From contig NGZR01000004.1 of assembly GCA_002197995.1 (NCBI GenBank), positions 2,480,001-2,544,000 on the forward strand: a stretch of 64,000 bases of DNA, written 5' to 3'. The translations under genes were made by a program, and so were the position numbers. The notes under the pieces were generated by a model, which saw only the letters and a list, made by a program, of their open reading frames with translations, did not search any database and was not told where the DNA came from. Below, piece after piece: positions 35,726-47,199 of the stretch; within the stretch, counting starts at the first letter, position 1, and the number at the start of each line of letters is the position of its first letter. The stretch is from Gaeumannomyces sp. JS-464 (taxonomy: Eukaryota > Ascomycota > Sordariomycetes > Magnaporthales > Magnaporthaceae).

Positions 35726-38700
35726 ATGGAGGGCTCCGACACCCTATTCTGGTCTCTTACGGCCGCGCTGGTCTTTACATTTGCTGGACCGGCCCACGCT
35801 GTGTATGTCTGGATTCGCTCGAGGATGCACGAATCCTGACCTTCATTTCTTCTTTCCCAATCTTTTGTTCTTTGGAAGGGTGGGATGTCCAGGGATGACG
35901 TCCACATGATTTGTCCCGGGTGGATGGTGATGCCGGCCCGACGTTGGTGGACAGAGGAGAACGTTGGGAAGCATTGTGGATGACAATATCCAGGGGTTAA
36001 TGAATGGCGTGGTGGATTCTGCGATGAGCACATTTCGGTTTTTTGGAGGCCATTTTTCGACTCGCCAGTCTGATGAACGATTCTCGGTACCAAGTACGTA
36101 CCTATCTAGTCTAGGTATGCGGTGTGCCAGCTGCCTCCTTCTTTCGAGGTAGAGAGATAGATCAATCCAGAACGAGGGGCCTTACGCCAAGTTATTTCAC
36201 GTGTTCACCACTTTTGCGTGGCAGGAAACATCGGTGTGATGATAACATGGGGGTAGTTCAATGACATGATAATAACCAGGCCATATTTTCTAGAGTCAGG
36301 CTGTTTGGACGATGGATTTTCTACCGGGCATGTTCTGAACGCACAGAGCAGTTCAAGGGCGAGGTTGTCTATTCGGCATAAACAGTGCGTCGGGATGGGG
36401 CGAGCTAAAGATGGAACAGACCCACTCGCCGGCAAAGGCAACAGAGCCAAGCCCGGGGCCGGGGACCGGAGCACCGATAGAGTTGAGTGCCGGCGTCTCC
36501 CTGACTCGTCGATATCATCGGTGTCGCTTACTGGGAGACTTCTGAACAAGGTATGATCCGCCCGCTTCCTACCTGTTTTGCGAGATATCTAGCCGCCCAA
36601 GTAAGTGGCAAGTTTGTGCATCAAGACGCCTTGACCGAGCTTGACTGGCGATCTTGGCCTTCGGAGCATGCAAACGAGGCGCGAATACGAGGAGGGCGGC
36701 TGGGTAAACGGGAAGCGGGGACCCTCGCCAGTGCCCGAGCATGAGATCCCTCTTTGGCTGCCATTCAGATACTTTCTCCTTACGTACAAGACAGGCTTGG
36801 GCGGCCGGGGCTGCACGGCCGATAGGCTGGATTTCCTGGTAAGAAATCGCATCTCGACATCCACAGGTGGTTCAGCGAATAGCAGGCACGACGACTCCTC
36901 CCTCCTGACCGAGGAGCAGGGAAAGGAGGCCGGCACCGAGGAGGGGAACACATCCATACACGAGTCGCACGGTAGTGGGAGGTGCATATGGGCATCGTGT
37001 GCCAAGCAGGTCTTACTGCTCCATACGGTGTACTGGCTGGCTGACTGCAGAATGGGTATGTGCGTCTTGTGTGATGGTGATGAGAGTCGACATACCCGCC
37101 GAGAGTCGACTGGACTAGCTGATGGCGTGCATTAGTCTGACCACTAGGCCTAGTGTAGAAGGCTGCGGGCGGCGCGTATGCATGCTCAATAATTCTATTG
37201 ATAGCTGATATCAATCGACTTTGGAGAGCTAGAAGAAACAAAACCTCCCACCCTTGCTGTCAGTCAGTGTCCCATGTTTCAATGCCTGCCCGGCCCGACG
37301 TCAAAGAGAGAACAGAGAAGAGATATTTCCTGCATCAATCACCGAGGAAAAGGGACAATTCGACACTTTCTAGAAGCGACCCTATGCCTGCCTGTGCTGA
37401 GATGTTTTTAGAAGTGGATGCCGTAGATCATCATGTGGTGGACACGGGATCTGGAGGGTCGCCTTTCGCGGCCGGCCCCTCCAACCCCCACTAGGAAAGC
37501 ACCCACTGCACTGCCTTTCGCTTTTGCCTGGCTGCCTGCCTCGCTTGCTTCTGCAACCTCTTGGCTGCGAAAAAACAGAACAATACCGGGAAAAGTTGCC
37601 GCGATTGGCTGCGTCTTTGGATGGCAGTCCTGGTCTCCACGGCCGCTAGCGTTGGACGCGGCATCATGCAGGGCTCCATGGAATTGGGAAAATGAAGTCA
37701 AGGGTGCCATTGGGTTGGCCAGAGGCAGCCTTTGCGCGCCCATGCAGGTGTCGTCCTTCCCCCGCCCGCGCCTAGCCAATCACGGGCCGATGCTAGACGC
37801 CAGGAGGGCGAGCTAGCGCGCACAATGGGGCCCACCTATCACAGCCCTCTCTCATCTGGTCCCCCGTCGGTGCCAGCCAGTCTGCGTCCTTGTCCCATCA
37901 CCATCACCGTCACCGTCCAACCATCATGGCTGGTGGCCCGTTGCCGGCTGTTTGCCATGGATGACGGTGGTTCCTACCCGCCGACCCCCGCCGCCCACAG
38001 CACAGTATGCGCTAACGTGCGTAACCCTGTTCGTGCTCAGCAGAGAACAGAGGAAAAAAAAACAAAGCAAAAAACGCTGCTTGCAATCAAGGTTAGCCGC
38101 CCAGCTCTTGCAGTAGCGTCTCTACTGGCTGCAGCCCCAATCACCTCAGCTCATTCTGCTGGGCTGCTGGGCCATCCCTATTGTGATATTGGTTTCCCAA
38201 GGCCCACTCGCTCTGCCGCTCTGCCACGACATTGGCCTCTCATCCGGCGGGGAGCAGCAGCAAGCAAGCAGCACCGGCATTGAGGGGACATGGGAGGAGG
38301 GCGTTTGTGAGGAGCAACGGACCCGGTAGAGAGGCGCTTGGCACTCGGACTGGCCAGCCAAAAGTCACACGGCTGGGGGAGTACCGCGTATGTACACCCC
38401 GCGTGGGCGGCACGCCAGGGCGAAAGTGCGTCGACGATCCTGTGCTGTGGGCTGCAGTACAGACGGAGGTACGACGCAAGGCACGGTCCCGACTGACCTT
38501 GGATGGTCGAGATGGTTGGCCTGCCCGCGTGGGATGGCCGGCCGGGCTGGGCAGGTCAGCAACCGCCATGCCTGGCCTCGATATCCGGCCAGCCCATATA
38601 ACAGCTGTGCCTCACCCTCATCTTCTTTCTCCTTTCTCTTCCTCTTTTCTTTCCTCAGCAAGCATCTTAATTAATAAAGCCATTTTTTGTTTTGTTTTCT

Positions 38701-38955
38701 CTTTTTTCCTTCCCCTTTTTCACCCTTCCCTACCAAAGAGCTGTGCTCTTGGCCAATAATCATCACCAACACCTAAAAACCAAAAAAACCAAAACATCAC
38801 GAGAAGCTTGCCGGTCGGCTTCTTTTACCATCTTTCGATAAACAGCATAATCTGGCTTTACTTGCTCAGCAAACGCTCACAATCCCATATTTCCTCAGTG
38901 GGACAATTTCATCACACGCAGCATTCCTTCATTAATAGCAACAATCCCTGTCAAA
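35726..38955. other. long intergenic region upstream of CBM48 gene
   Basis: No gene is supported in 3.2 kb. A TATA-like CATATAA sits at about 38595. It is followed by a long CT-rich tract (about 38607-38730) and an A/C-rich leader before the ATG at 38956, a typical strong fungal promoter layout. Confidence 0.5.
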
Positions 38956-39809
38956 ATGTCGACTCAGCTCTCCTTTTCTCTTCGCGTTTCTTCGGGCGTC
39001 AAGTCCGTCCACCTTCTCGGCTCCTGGGACAACTACCACGACCAGCTCCCCCTTTCCAAGGACAAGACCTCGTCCAAGTCTGGATCGTGGAAGGGCACCT
39101 TCCGCTTTCCCGTCAACACCCTCGAGGCTGGCCAGCGCTACTGGTACTACTACATCATCGATGGCTACCACTGCGCCCACAACCCCGCCGAGGCCTCGAC
39201 CGTCGAGCCCACCACCGGCCGCTCCCTGAACATCCTTGATGTTGCCAAGTCATCGTCCAAGTCGTCGTCCTCCTCCAAGAGCTCGTCCCGCCACTCCAGC
39301 TCGTCCAAGTCGTCCAAATCTTCGTCGTCCTCCAAGCGCTCGTCCACCGACATCGCCAAGGGCCGCCCCCTGTCCATCTCGCAAATCAAGGCCCCCAAGC
39401 CCGTGGCTCCCCACGCCACCCGCCACATCCTGGACGGCAGCTACGACGACGACAAGGTTGCCGAGCTCGCGCACCGCCTCGGCTCCGCCAGCTTCGACGA
39501 CGAGTACGAGGACGTCATCACCGACTTCGGCTCCGCCTCGCCCGTGTCGTCCCTCGGCTCCGGCTCCGACCTGTCGTACCGCTCCGACAGCTCCTCGCCC
39601 AACTCGAGCATGTCCGGCTACTCAACCCCGCCTCGGACTGCAGCTCGTGCACCTGCGAGCGCTACGGCATCACCCGCAAGGGCGACCGCGTCCGCATCGA
39701 CTGCGGCGGCTCCCGCTGCGGCTACGACAACGAGTCGGACTGCTCCTCTTCCGAGGACGAGTACGTCAGCCGCTCCTCCCGCCGCCACGGCATGGTCGTC
39801 CGCGCATAA
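38956..39809 (+). CDS. AMPK-type glycogen-binding domain (CBM48) protein (frame broken as sequenced)
   Basis: The ATG at 38956 is preceded by TCAAA. Residues 1-95 form an early-set carbohydrate-binding domain like that of AMPK beta (FSLRVSSGVKSVHLLGSWDN; GSWKGTFRFP; RYWYYYIIDGYHCAHNP; ending RSLNILDV). A poly-Ser/Lys linker and a conserved patch (RPLSISQIKAPKP; RHILDGSYDDDKV) follow. After the C run 39626-39629 the literal frame drifts into Ala/Thr-rich nonsense. The next frame reads SSCTCERYGITRKGDRVRID and then CGGSRCGYD and SRSSRRHGMVVRA, ending in TAA at 39807-39809. This Cys-rich tail looks like the real end, so one C is probably missing. The protein is about 284 residues. The likely role is glycogen binding or regulation in the cytosol. 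It lacks the AMPK beta C-terminal domain. Confidence 0.85.
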
Positions 39810-41893
39810 GCAACCATGCCGCTGCCTCGGGTTGAGGATCCCCCAAGCTCAGGGCGGGACGACGAGGAATAATACCCCAGGCCTCCTCGGACGGACCCCA
39901 CTCACACGGCAAACCCCCGAAACGCAGGAAAGGGAGCAGATCCCGCCATCCGCGGCGCCGCCATGGACAGCAGCACGTTCCTTTCTGCTGTTCCTCCGGC
40001 GCGCCGGGCTGGTCGGGCCAAGCCCCGCCTGATTCGAACTTGTTGTTAGTCGGCAATATTCGATTGCAACGGTTACGAGCTGCGGCGTCGCCGGGTCGTC
40101 ATCGTCGTCCACCAGACTCTCAGAGAAGCAGGCCAAGCCGGTCTTGTGTCCTGCTTCCATCTGTCTGGTGCGTGACAGACCCGGCGCCCCACGTCGCATT
40201 CTCGTCAAGAGAACCTTGCGCATCGTAATTGCAACCCACATCCAGTTGGGTCGATGCTGCGGCCCCGCGACCGGCCTCTTTGCTGCCGGGCGCGCGCTTT
40301 GTTTGAACTCTGTGGAAATCACTGAGATTAATACTACCCCCCCAAACCATTCACACACTGGCAACTCCCAAATCACCTGCAGCCCCTCTGTGAGGCGGCT
40401 GCGGGCCAGGTCTCTGGGAAATAAACACTGTTTTTTGTGTTATCTTTTTGCTCAACCTGGTGGCCCTGCGGCAGCAAAAGCAGTCATCTGTTTTCATCCT
40501 GTCATTTTTTCACCCCTGGCACTTGCAAGGGTGGGAACTCGCAAAACAGATGGGATGCTTTTTTTTGTTCCGTGGGCCTGCCACCAACAGACATCTCCCG
40601 GGGAGGATTACATATTTTTGAGGCGGCGGGCAGGGAAACGATCAAATGTTTGTCAGGTATTACGTACACCACAGACATCCGCTGCTGCTACACTCGGGAG
40701 CAATGGGTAGACGGCTATCTGAGAAGCATCTACCCGTTGAAAATGGCATGACTCTTGCCGTCCATGACAATTACCTAGTACCCACGTCCCCTTGCCATGA
40801 TGCCCTGTCCTGCCAATGCCTTGCCAGGCTGTTTTCCCGGCTCTGCCAATGCCTTGACGAGCAGCTTGCCTTATCCTGCCAAACCTGGCATCTTTTGTCT
40901 TTTTCCCTGCCTCCGCTCTGGCTTGGCTGGCTGGACTGGCAGGACTGACTTGGACTGACAGACTGCCGTTCCATCGTTCGTCTCGGGGCAGGCGCGCGCC
41001 CACAATTATCGGAAACATTTCTGGCGCTCAGTCATGTTTCCGTCTGACTTGCTGTGCGCGGCGTGGTTGTGGACACCCCGTCGGGTAAGGGCGGGCGACA
41101 AGGGTCGTTTCCGGGGCTTTTCGCCGCGCAAAAAGGAAAACGAAGAGACACGCCCACCCCAAGAATAGAATTAAGGCGAATCGACTGATGGGCGGATCGC
41201 GGTTCTTTTGATTCAGCCAGCACCAGACCCCCACCCCTCCCATCACTGATCCTCGCCCAGCCCCCGTGCGCGAGTGTGGGGCCGCCACCCACCGAGCGAG
41301 TCCCCTCGCATGAGGCCGGGAGGCGATGGCGCGTCGGCGCGACCGGGGTTTGAGACCCCCGAGCGAGAAGGGGGGCCCACTGCCAACCTTGCTGCGACGA
41401 GACCGGACGGCACCACAGACCACACACACTGCCGCCGCGTCTAACAGCGTCTCTTTTTTTCTCGCCATCCGCTCGCTTGTTTGCAAGCCCGTCCGGGGGT
41501 CCCTGGTGAAGCCCCAGAAGCCTTACTGGGATACTGGGATACTGGAATCGGGGCACGACCCCGAAATGGGTGCGGTGACTATGCCCGGGGCCCGGGGAGT
41601 CGGAGGGGATGAGCGAGGAGGTTTACAAGTGATTCGATCGGGATTTTGGCATCGTAAAAATTTCTTCCCCTTCTACCTCGCCATTCATTTCTCTTCGCCC
41701 AGCGTTTCTTTCCCATTACTGTCGTTTTTTTTCTTTCTTCCTTTTTCGTTTCTATTTGTTTACTCGGTTTGAAGGGCGTTTCTTTTTCATTCATCGGATT
41801 TTTCGTTTCTTGGGAGGGCGGTTTCTTTGATTGATCTCAAAGATACCCACCCTTCATGGCCGTTCCTTTTCTGTGGCTGGTCCCCCTCGCGAA
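39810..41893. other. intergenic between CBM48 and DUF3176 genes
   Basis: 3' UTR of the CBM48 gene, then promoter of the DUF3176 gene. The phrase CTGCCAATGCCTTG occurs twice (about 40812 and 40844). A T/CT-rich tract at 41690-41800 precedes the next gene. No gene is seen; the 174-codon minus frame at 41032-41556 lacks motifs. Confidence 0.5.
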
Positions 41894-44337
41894 ATGTACC
41901 AGTACTCCCGCAAGGAGGAGGAGATCTCACCAGTGTCGCCGTTGACACCCACCTTGTCACTTGCAGAGGGCGCGTTCGATCGAAACCAAGTCAGGCCGTT
42001 GCCTTCGCCCCTCGGGGCCAGCGCATTGCCAAATGTTCACCGGCCGGATCCTGTCGAGGTGCCGAGGGCGCCGGGCAACTTTGGCGCCTCCAGGACGGTA
42101 CAGGCCTGGGAGCTGGAGAGGGACAGTCTTGATGTAACGCCGGAGCAAAACGAAGGACACCAGGGCGTCCCCGAGATCTACTACTACCCAGCTCAAAGTC
42201 AAGTTCAGCAACAGCAACAATATTATCCGAATAGCACACCGCAGGCAGCGCCTCCGACGATACACACGAACAACTTACAATATCAATACCCGAGTCCGCA
42301 GCCGAACGAGAAGGGTGGTGCCTGGATCGACGACAAGTCACCCTACGATGGAAGGCTACCGAGCCACGTCGGCACTTGGGACACCCTCGGCGGGGACTCG
42401 CCGACCCAGCCTCCGGGCGCGCCGCAGCAGCAGTCGGGCCAGCCGCCCGTGGGCACGTGGGCATACCTGCGCAGGGACGGGTGGTTCTTCGAGGTCGCGG
42501 CTCTGGTCTTCAGCGTCGCGTGTCTGGGCGCCATCGTGGGCGTGCTGGTGGCCATCAGGGGCCGACCGGTGCGCGAGTGGGCGGCAGTGACGGGCATCAC
42601 GCCTAACGCTGTCGTGTCGCTCCTCTCGACGATGTGCAAGACGGCGCTGCTAGTGCCCGTCGCCAGCTGCATCAGCCAGCTCAAGTGGCTGCATTTCGAC
42701 TCGGCGCCGCGCCGGCTCGCGGATCTCGAGGTCTTCGACGGCGCCAGCCGCGGCCCCGCCGGCTCGCTGGCCATGTTCTTTCACAGCAGCACCAGGAGCA
42801 CCGTCGCCGCCGTGGGCGCCTTTCTCACCATTATCGCCCTGGTCGCCGACCCTTTCTCGCAACAGATCATCGCTGTCGGCACGCGCCAGGTTGTTGCGCC
42901 AACAGGCGTGGCATTCTTTTCGTCCTCGACCGTCTACGACTCAGGGGCAACTGTGAGGCAGCAGCGGTCGTTCCGAGCAGACAGTAGGTCGTGGCCACAT
43001 TAATTGCATGTGTTAAAAATGCCTCGAAGTGGCTGTTGCTGACACGTCGTGTTTCGTGCCCCAGGTCGGACGGTGGACGCCAACATGTACGGAGCCATCC
43101 TGGACGGTGTTTTCAACGCGGCGCCGCCAGTGACGGCGTTTGAGTGCTCCACATCTAACTGCAGCTGGCCCGGCACCTACGGCTTCCTCGGAGTGGTCTC
43201 GTCGTGCGCCAACGTGACGCTCGAGACGCCAGCGGTCTGCAACGGAAGTGTCACCAGCGGCGACGCCTCATGCAGCTATACGACTCCGGGCGGCATCGTG
43301 GTCGAGACCAGGCGATACCGGGGCGATGGGTTGTCGCACTCCACAGTACTCAAGGCGGTGGCCGCCTCGCCCAACTCAACGGCTGAGCCCGCCTCGATCC
43401 TGAAATACGCCGTCTGGAAGAGCACGCCGGATGGGTGGTTCACGGGGACCTTTGACGTGACTGAATGCTCGCTCGAGTTCGCGGCGCTGTACTACGCCAA
43501 CGTCTCGGTGACGAACAACAAGCTCGCCGTGGGCGCCTCGGCCGCCTTCCCGCTCCGAGGCCCCGATCGGCCCGAAAACGACGGCTCGGGCCGGTCACAG
43601 CCCATGTTCCGCTTCACGCCGGACCTCAGCGTCGTGCTGACGGAGCGGCGCGGCAGCCGGTCCAACAGCAGCAGCAGCGAGGGCGTCAACGGGTGGCCGG
43701 CGGGCGACGCGCAGTGGCGGCGGGCTTGAACCCCACGCCCATGGGGGTGGGGCTGAGCGATCTCACCGAGGCGCGGCGGCTGCTGCAGGAGCACGTCTTC
43801 ACGGCCAACCTCGAGGATCCGATGCCGACGGACGCGAGCAGGGAGCGGGGCATCGCGCGTATGGTGCTCAACTCGTTGGACCCGGCGGAGCTGTCGCGGC
43901 GCGTGGCGCACACCATGACGGAGCGGATCCGGCGCGGCGGGCCAGGGAACGGGGTGCTGGCGCACGCGCAGGCGACGCGGGACACGACGCCCGAGCCAGG
44001 CGTCGCACTCGAGGGCGCGGCCTTCTGGGAGATCCGGTGGGAGTGGTTCTCGCTCCTGCCGTCGCTGGTGGTGTGCTCGGTGGCGCTCCTGGCGGCCACG
44101 GTGCTGCTGACGGCGCGGCGGGAGGCCAAGGAGAAGGCGCCGGGGGCGGGGGCGGCGCCGAGGTGGAAGTCGAGCGCGCTGGGGCTGCTGTTCAGCTCGG
44201 TGCACGGGCTGGACGCTGGGCGGGTCGAGGCGGCCAAGTCGTCGAGCGCGGCGCTCGAGCAGATGTCGCGCGACGTGTGGGTGCGCAGGTGGAGGAAGAA
44301 CGAGTTTGTCGGGGTGCAGCAGCAAACAGGCGGGTGA
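41894..44337 (+). CDS. DUF3176-type multi-pass membrane protein (frame broken as sequenced)
   Basis: Exon 1 (41894-42983) and exon 2 (from 43065) join in phase. A cytosolic Gln/Pro-rich N-terminus (MYQYSRKEEE) leads to three hydrophobic segments: FFEVAALVFSVACLGAIVGV, VVSLLSTMCKTALLVPVASC and AAVGAFLTIIALVADPF. A long extracellular loop follows, with Cys residues and many N-glycosylation sequons (ECSTSNCSWPGTYG). A last helix (LLPSLVVCSVALLAATVLLT) precedes a basic tail. This order matches the DUF3176 family common in filamentous fungi, whose function is unknown. The literal frame ends at 43729, but the next frame carries the conserved C-terminal half (DLTEARRLLQEHVF onward) to 44337, so one base is probably missing near 43705-43725. 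The ATG at 41894 is the first in frame. Confidence 0.82.
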
Positions 44338-45259
44338 TTTCGGCGTACGGGTGGGAGGCGGTTTTGGGTCAGAATGATGATGTTGATGATATCACCCGTC
44401 GGAATTTAGGGGCTGAGAAAAATAGAAAATCGCAGGAACTCCCCGCCACTACAGCGGAGGCTGCAACCCCACCACACTCGCTTCGCTCCACTGCACACTC
44501 GTGCCTTCTCTCCTTGAGTTTGTCTCGCTTCCGTAATTGATATGACCGATGCCGGGTGCCCTCCATTTATGCCAACGTACAGAACCAACCAGTTAATGCA
44601 ACATTGCTCTCCGTTATCAGGAATCAATGGTGGGGTTGCCCGCGTTGGGGCACTCAACAACACACCCGTCGGGCCTTCGGTGGAAAGGTCAGCGGGCGGG
44701 AGGTGTCTGCGGGGTTCTCAGCGGTGATCATGGGAGCACCAAGCAGACAGGACGGTGCCGCGTCCAACCCTTGCATCTCCATCGCTGTCAACATGTCCAC
44801 CTATTCGCCAGCAGCGGCTGCCCCGCCCTGGCAACTGCTGGATAGAGAGCCATCCATGAATGGCCGGATGCCCAATCCGACCCAAACATGTCCGCGACGG
44901 GTCGACTTGTGGTGCTTGAATGACTGGAGCCGCTGCGGGCGCTGGTCCAGTGGGCTGCCCGGTCGTCCACCGTTCCAGATTGGGCTAGATCGTCGACTGC
45001 GGCGTACCTGGGAAGGGCATGTTTCGAGCTGGTCCCAATGCCCGGGGAGCAACAAGTGCCATCGGCTTCAGCTGTTGATCAGAGTCAGGCGTGCACGCAT
45101 TCAAGTTCCATTTTCGATCCCCAAGACGGCCTCAAATAGAAGCCGGATGCAACATTAGGTCTGCCATAGCACGAAGTTGTCACTCGTAATCCGGAATCCC
45201 ATCCCAACAACGCTTCTCCCCCAAAAACACAAGGCCAGATCCCATTCGACGCGCCCAAA
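44338..45259. other. intergenic
   Basis: 3' UTR of the DUF3176 gene and promoter of the amidohydrolase gene. No other coding or RNA feature is recognised. Confidence 0.5.
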
Positions 45260-46365
45260 ATGGCGGCCCAGGACCTCCCCCTCATCGATTCCCACATCCA
45301 CCTATACCCCGAGGCTGAGCTCGAGACGCTGGCCTGGGCAACCCCAGACGATCCGCTGGCCAAGCGCTTCTCCATCGACGAGTACCGCGCCGCAACCGGC
45401 GCCCCCGAGAACCTGCGCGGCTTCGTCTTCCTCGAGACGGACCGCCGCAATGAGCAGGGCACCGACTGGAAGTACGCCCTGATGGAGATCGAGTGGCTCG
45501 CCCGCATCGCCAAGGGCGAGCCACGTGACGGCGAGGGCCACTCCGCCGAAGACGCCTCCCTCTGCCTCGGAATCGTCCCCTGGGCCCCCATGAACCTGGG
45601 CCGCGCCAAGATGGCCGAGTACCTGGAGAAGGCCGAGCAGGCCGCCGGTCCGGCCTGGCCAAAGGTCAAGGGTTTCCGCTATCTGCTGCAGGACAAGGAC
45701 ACCGGTGCCGGCGTGACCCCCGAGTTCATCGAGTCTATGAAGCTCCTGGGCGAGAAGGGGTTCACGTTCGATGCCGGCATCGACCAGCACCGCCGCGGCA
45801 GGGCCCAGCTGGAGGAGCTCGTCGCCATGATCGACCATGCTTATGACGGCGTGGATGATGAGAAGAAGCTCAAGTTTATCATTAGTGAGTCCCGTCCTGT
45901 TTTGTTACCCCGGCATCCATCATGCCCAGAACTGACACACCCCATCTGATAGATCACTGCTGTAAACCCAACCTGGAAATCATTCGGACGGCAGACCCGA
46001 GCTTCATCGCCTGGCGGAGCGCCATGTTCACCCTGGCCAAGTGCGACAGCGTCTACATGAAGCTGAGCGGCTTCTTTTCCGAGATGCCGCCGGGGCTGCG
46101 TTCGCGCTCGCCCGAGGAGATCTTCGAGGCCGTCCAGCCCTGGCTCGCCGTCGTCCTGGCCGCCTTTGGGCCCTCGCGCCTCATGTTTGCCAGCGACTGG
46201 CCCGTCTGCACCGTCGGCATCGACGAGGGCGAGGGCAAGCTCGGCGCCTGGAAGAAGTGGCGCGCCATCGTCGAGCGCCTCTGCGACATGGCCAGCCTGT
46301 CAGAGGAGGACCAAAAGATGATCTGGGCCGGCACTGCTATCAAGACATACGGCCTAGAGATCTAA
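45260..46365 (+). CDS. amidohydrolase-family sugar lactonase-like enzyme
   Basis: Two exons (45260-45884, 45953-46365; donor GTGAGT) give 345 residues. The N-terminal metal motif is LIDSHIHLYP. Later landmarks are GFVFLETDR, PKVKGFRYLL, FDAGIDQH, the junction-spanning NHCCKP, and the C-terminal metal motif FASDWPVC. This is the amidohydrolase-2 TIM barrel related to L-rhamnono-gamma-lactonase and 2-pyrone-4,6-dicarboxylate lactonase. The reaction is likely lactone hydrolysis in sugar or aromatic catabolism. The specific substrate is not shown by the sequence. In the NHCCKP motif the Asp usual before the His is Asn, encoded across the splice site. No signal peptide is present, so the enzyme is probably cytosolic. 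Confidence 0.85.
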
Positions 46366-47199
46366 GCAGCGGAGCCGCGGAAAGGGAACCACGTCGTTGA
46401 TTCAGAATAAAGTTGGAGTTTGGGCGGAATTTGCATGCAAGAAGCTGGGCTGATAGCTACCAACGTATAATTCGATCGTCTGCCCGACCTATCCGAGCCA
46501 CCGAATCCTTTCGTTGACATCCGGCATAGGCTGCTTGCCTTCGTGGTTCCTCTGCGTATCGCATTATACTTAGAATCATGCCGTTTTCCGTCTCTTTCTC
46601 CCCTTGGGATTTCCGTGGTAATCGGGTTCTAGAGCCTACCTGGTACCTCCCATGTTGTGGGGGCCAAAGAGGTAGTTGAAAAGATGGCCAGAGGGAGGGC
46701 TGAATGGAGGCCGAGCAATCCCGGCTGTCTTTCTTCTCGTCGGCTTTCCTCTGTCTTCCTCCCCCGAGGCAGATGCGGTATGCCCCGTTGTACTGAACAA
46801 CCCGATTGGACAAGTTGCACAATATCAAAAAGGCAAACGGGCCGTTGCGCTTGGGATTGGCCGTCCCCCATGCCCGGCGCTTAGCCATCCCCACTGCTGC
46901 ATTGTACTTGCGGTGCTCCGCCCAGTTGCTGAGACGCCTCTGTTTCTGACTACCGAGCCAACAACCATGACATGCAGGAGTAGCTCTCTCCAGTGTTTAT
47001 GCTACAATGGTTAGGCTCGGATGCAGAGCTGCGGCACAGCGTTCTTCCCGATACAACATCAGGGCCGCTTTGCTAGTTTGACGCCTGCGCCGACCCTCCG
47101 TTCCTCCGGGGCCGCAGCGGCCAAATTTCCCTGATTTTGATCTCTAATCCCTCGTATTTCCTATTTTTCCTCGGCACGACGCCGATCCAACGGCCGAAG
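46366..47199. other. intergenic
   Basis: 3' UTR of the lactonase-like gene and promoter of the HET gene. No coding feature is recognised. Confidence 0.5.

Noticed and set aside
41032..41556. 174-codon minus-strand frame
   Set aside because: Overlaps another open frame, has no motif and lies in the promoter region of the DUF3176 gene.
43492..44325. 277-codon minus-strand frame
   Set aside because: Shadow of the DUF3176 coding strand, rich in His/Arg/Pro.
45302..45838. 178-codon minus-strand frame
   Set aside because: Antisense shadow of the lactonase-like gene.
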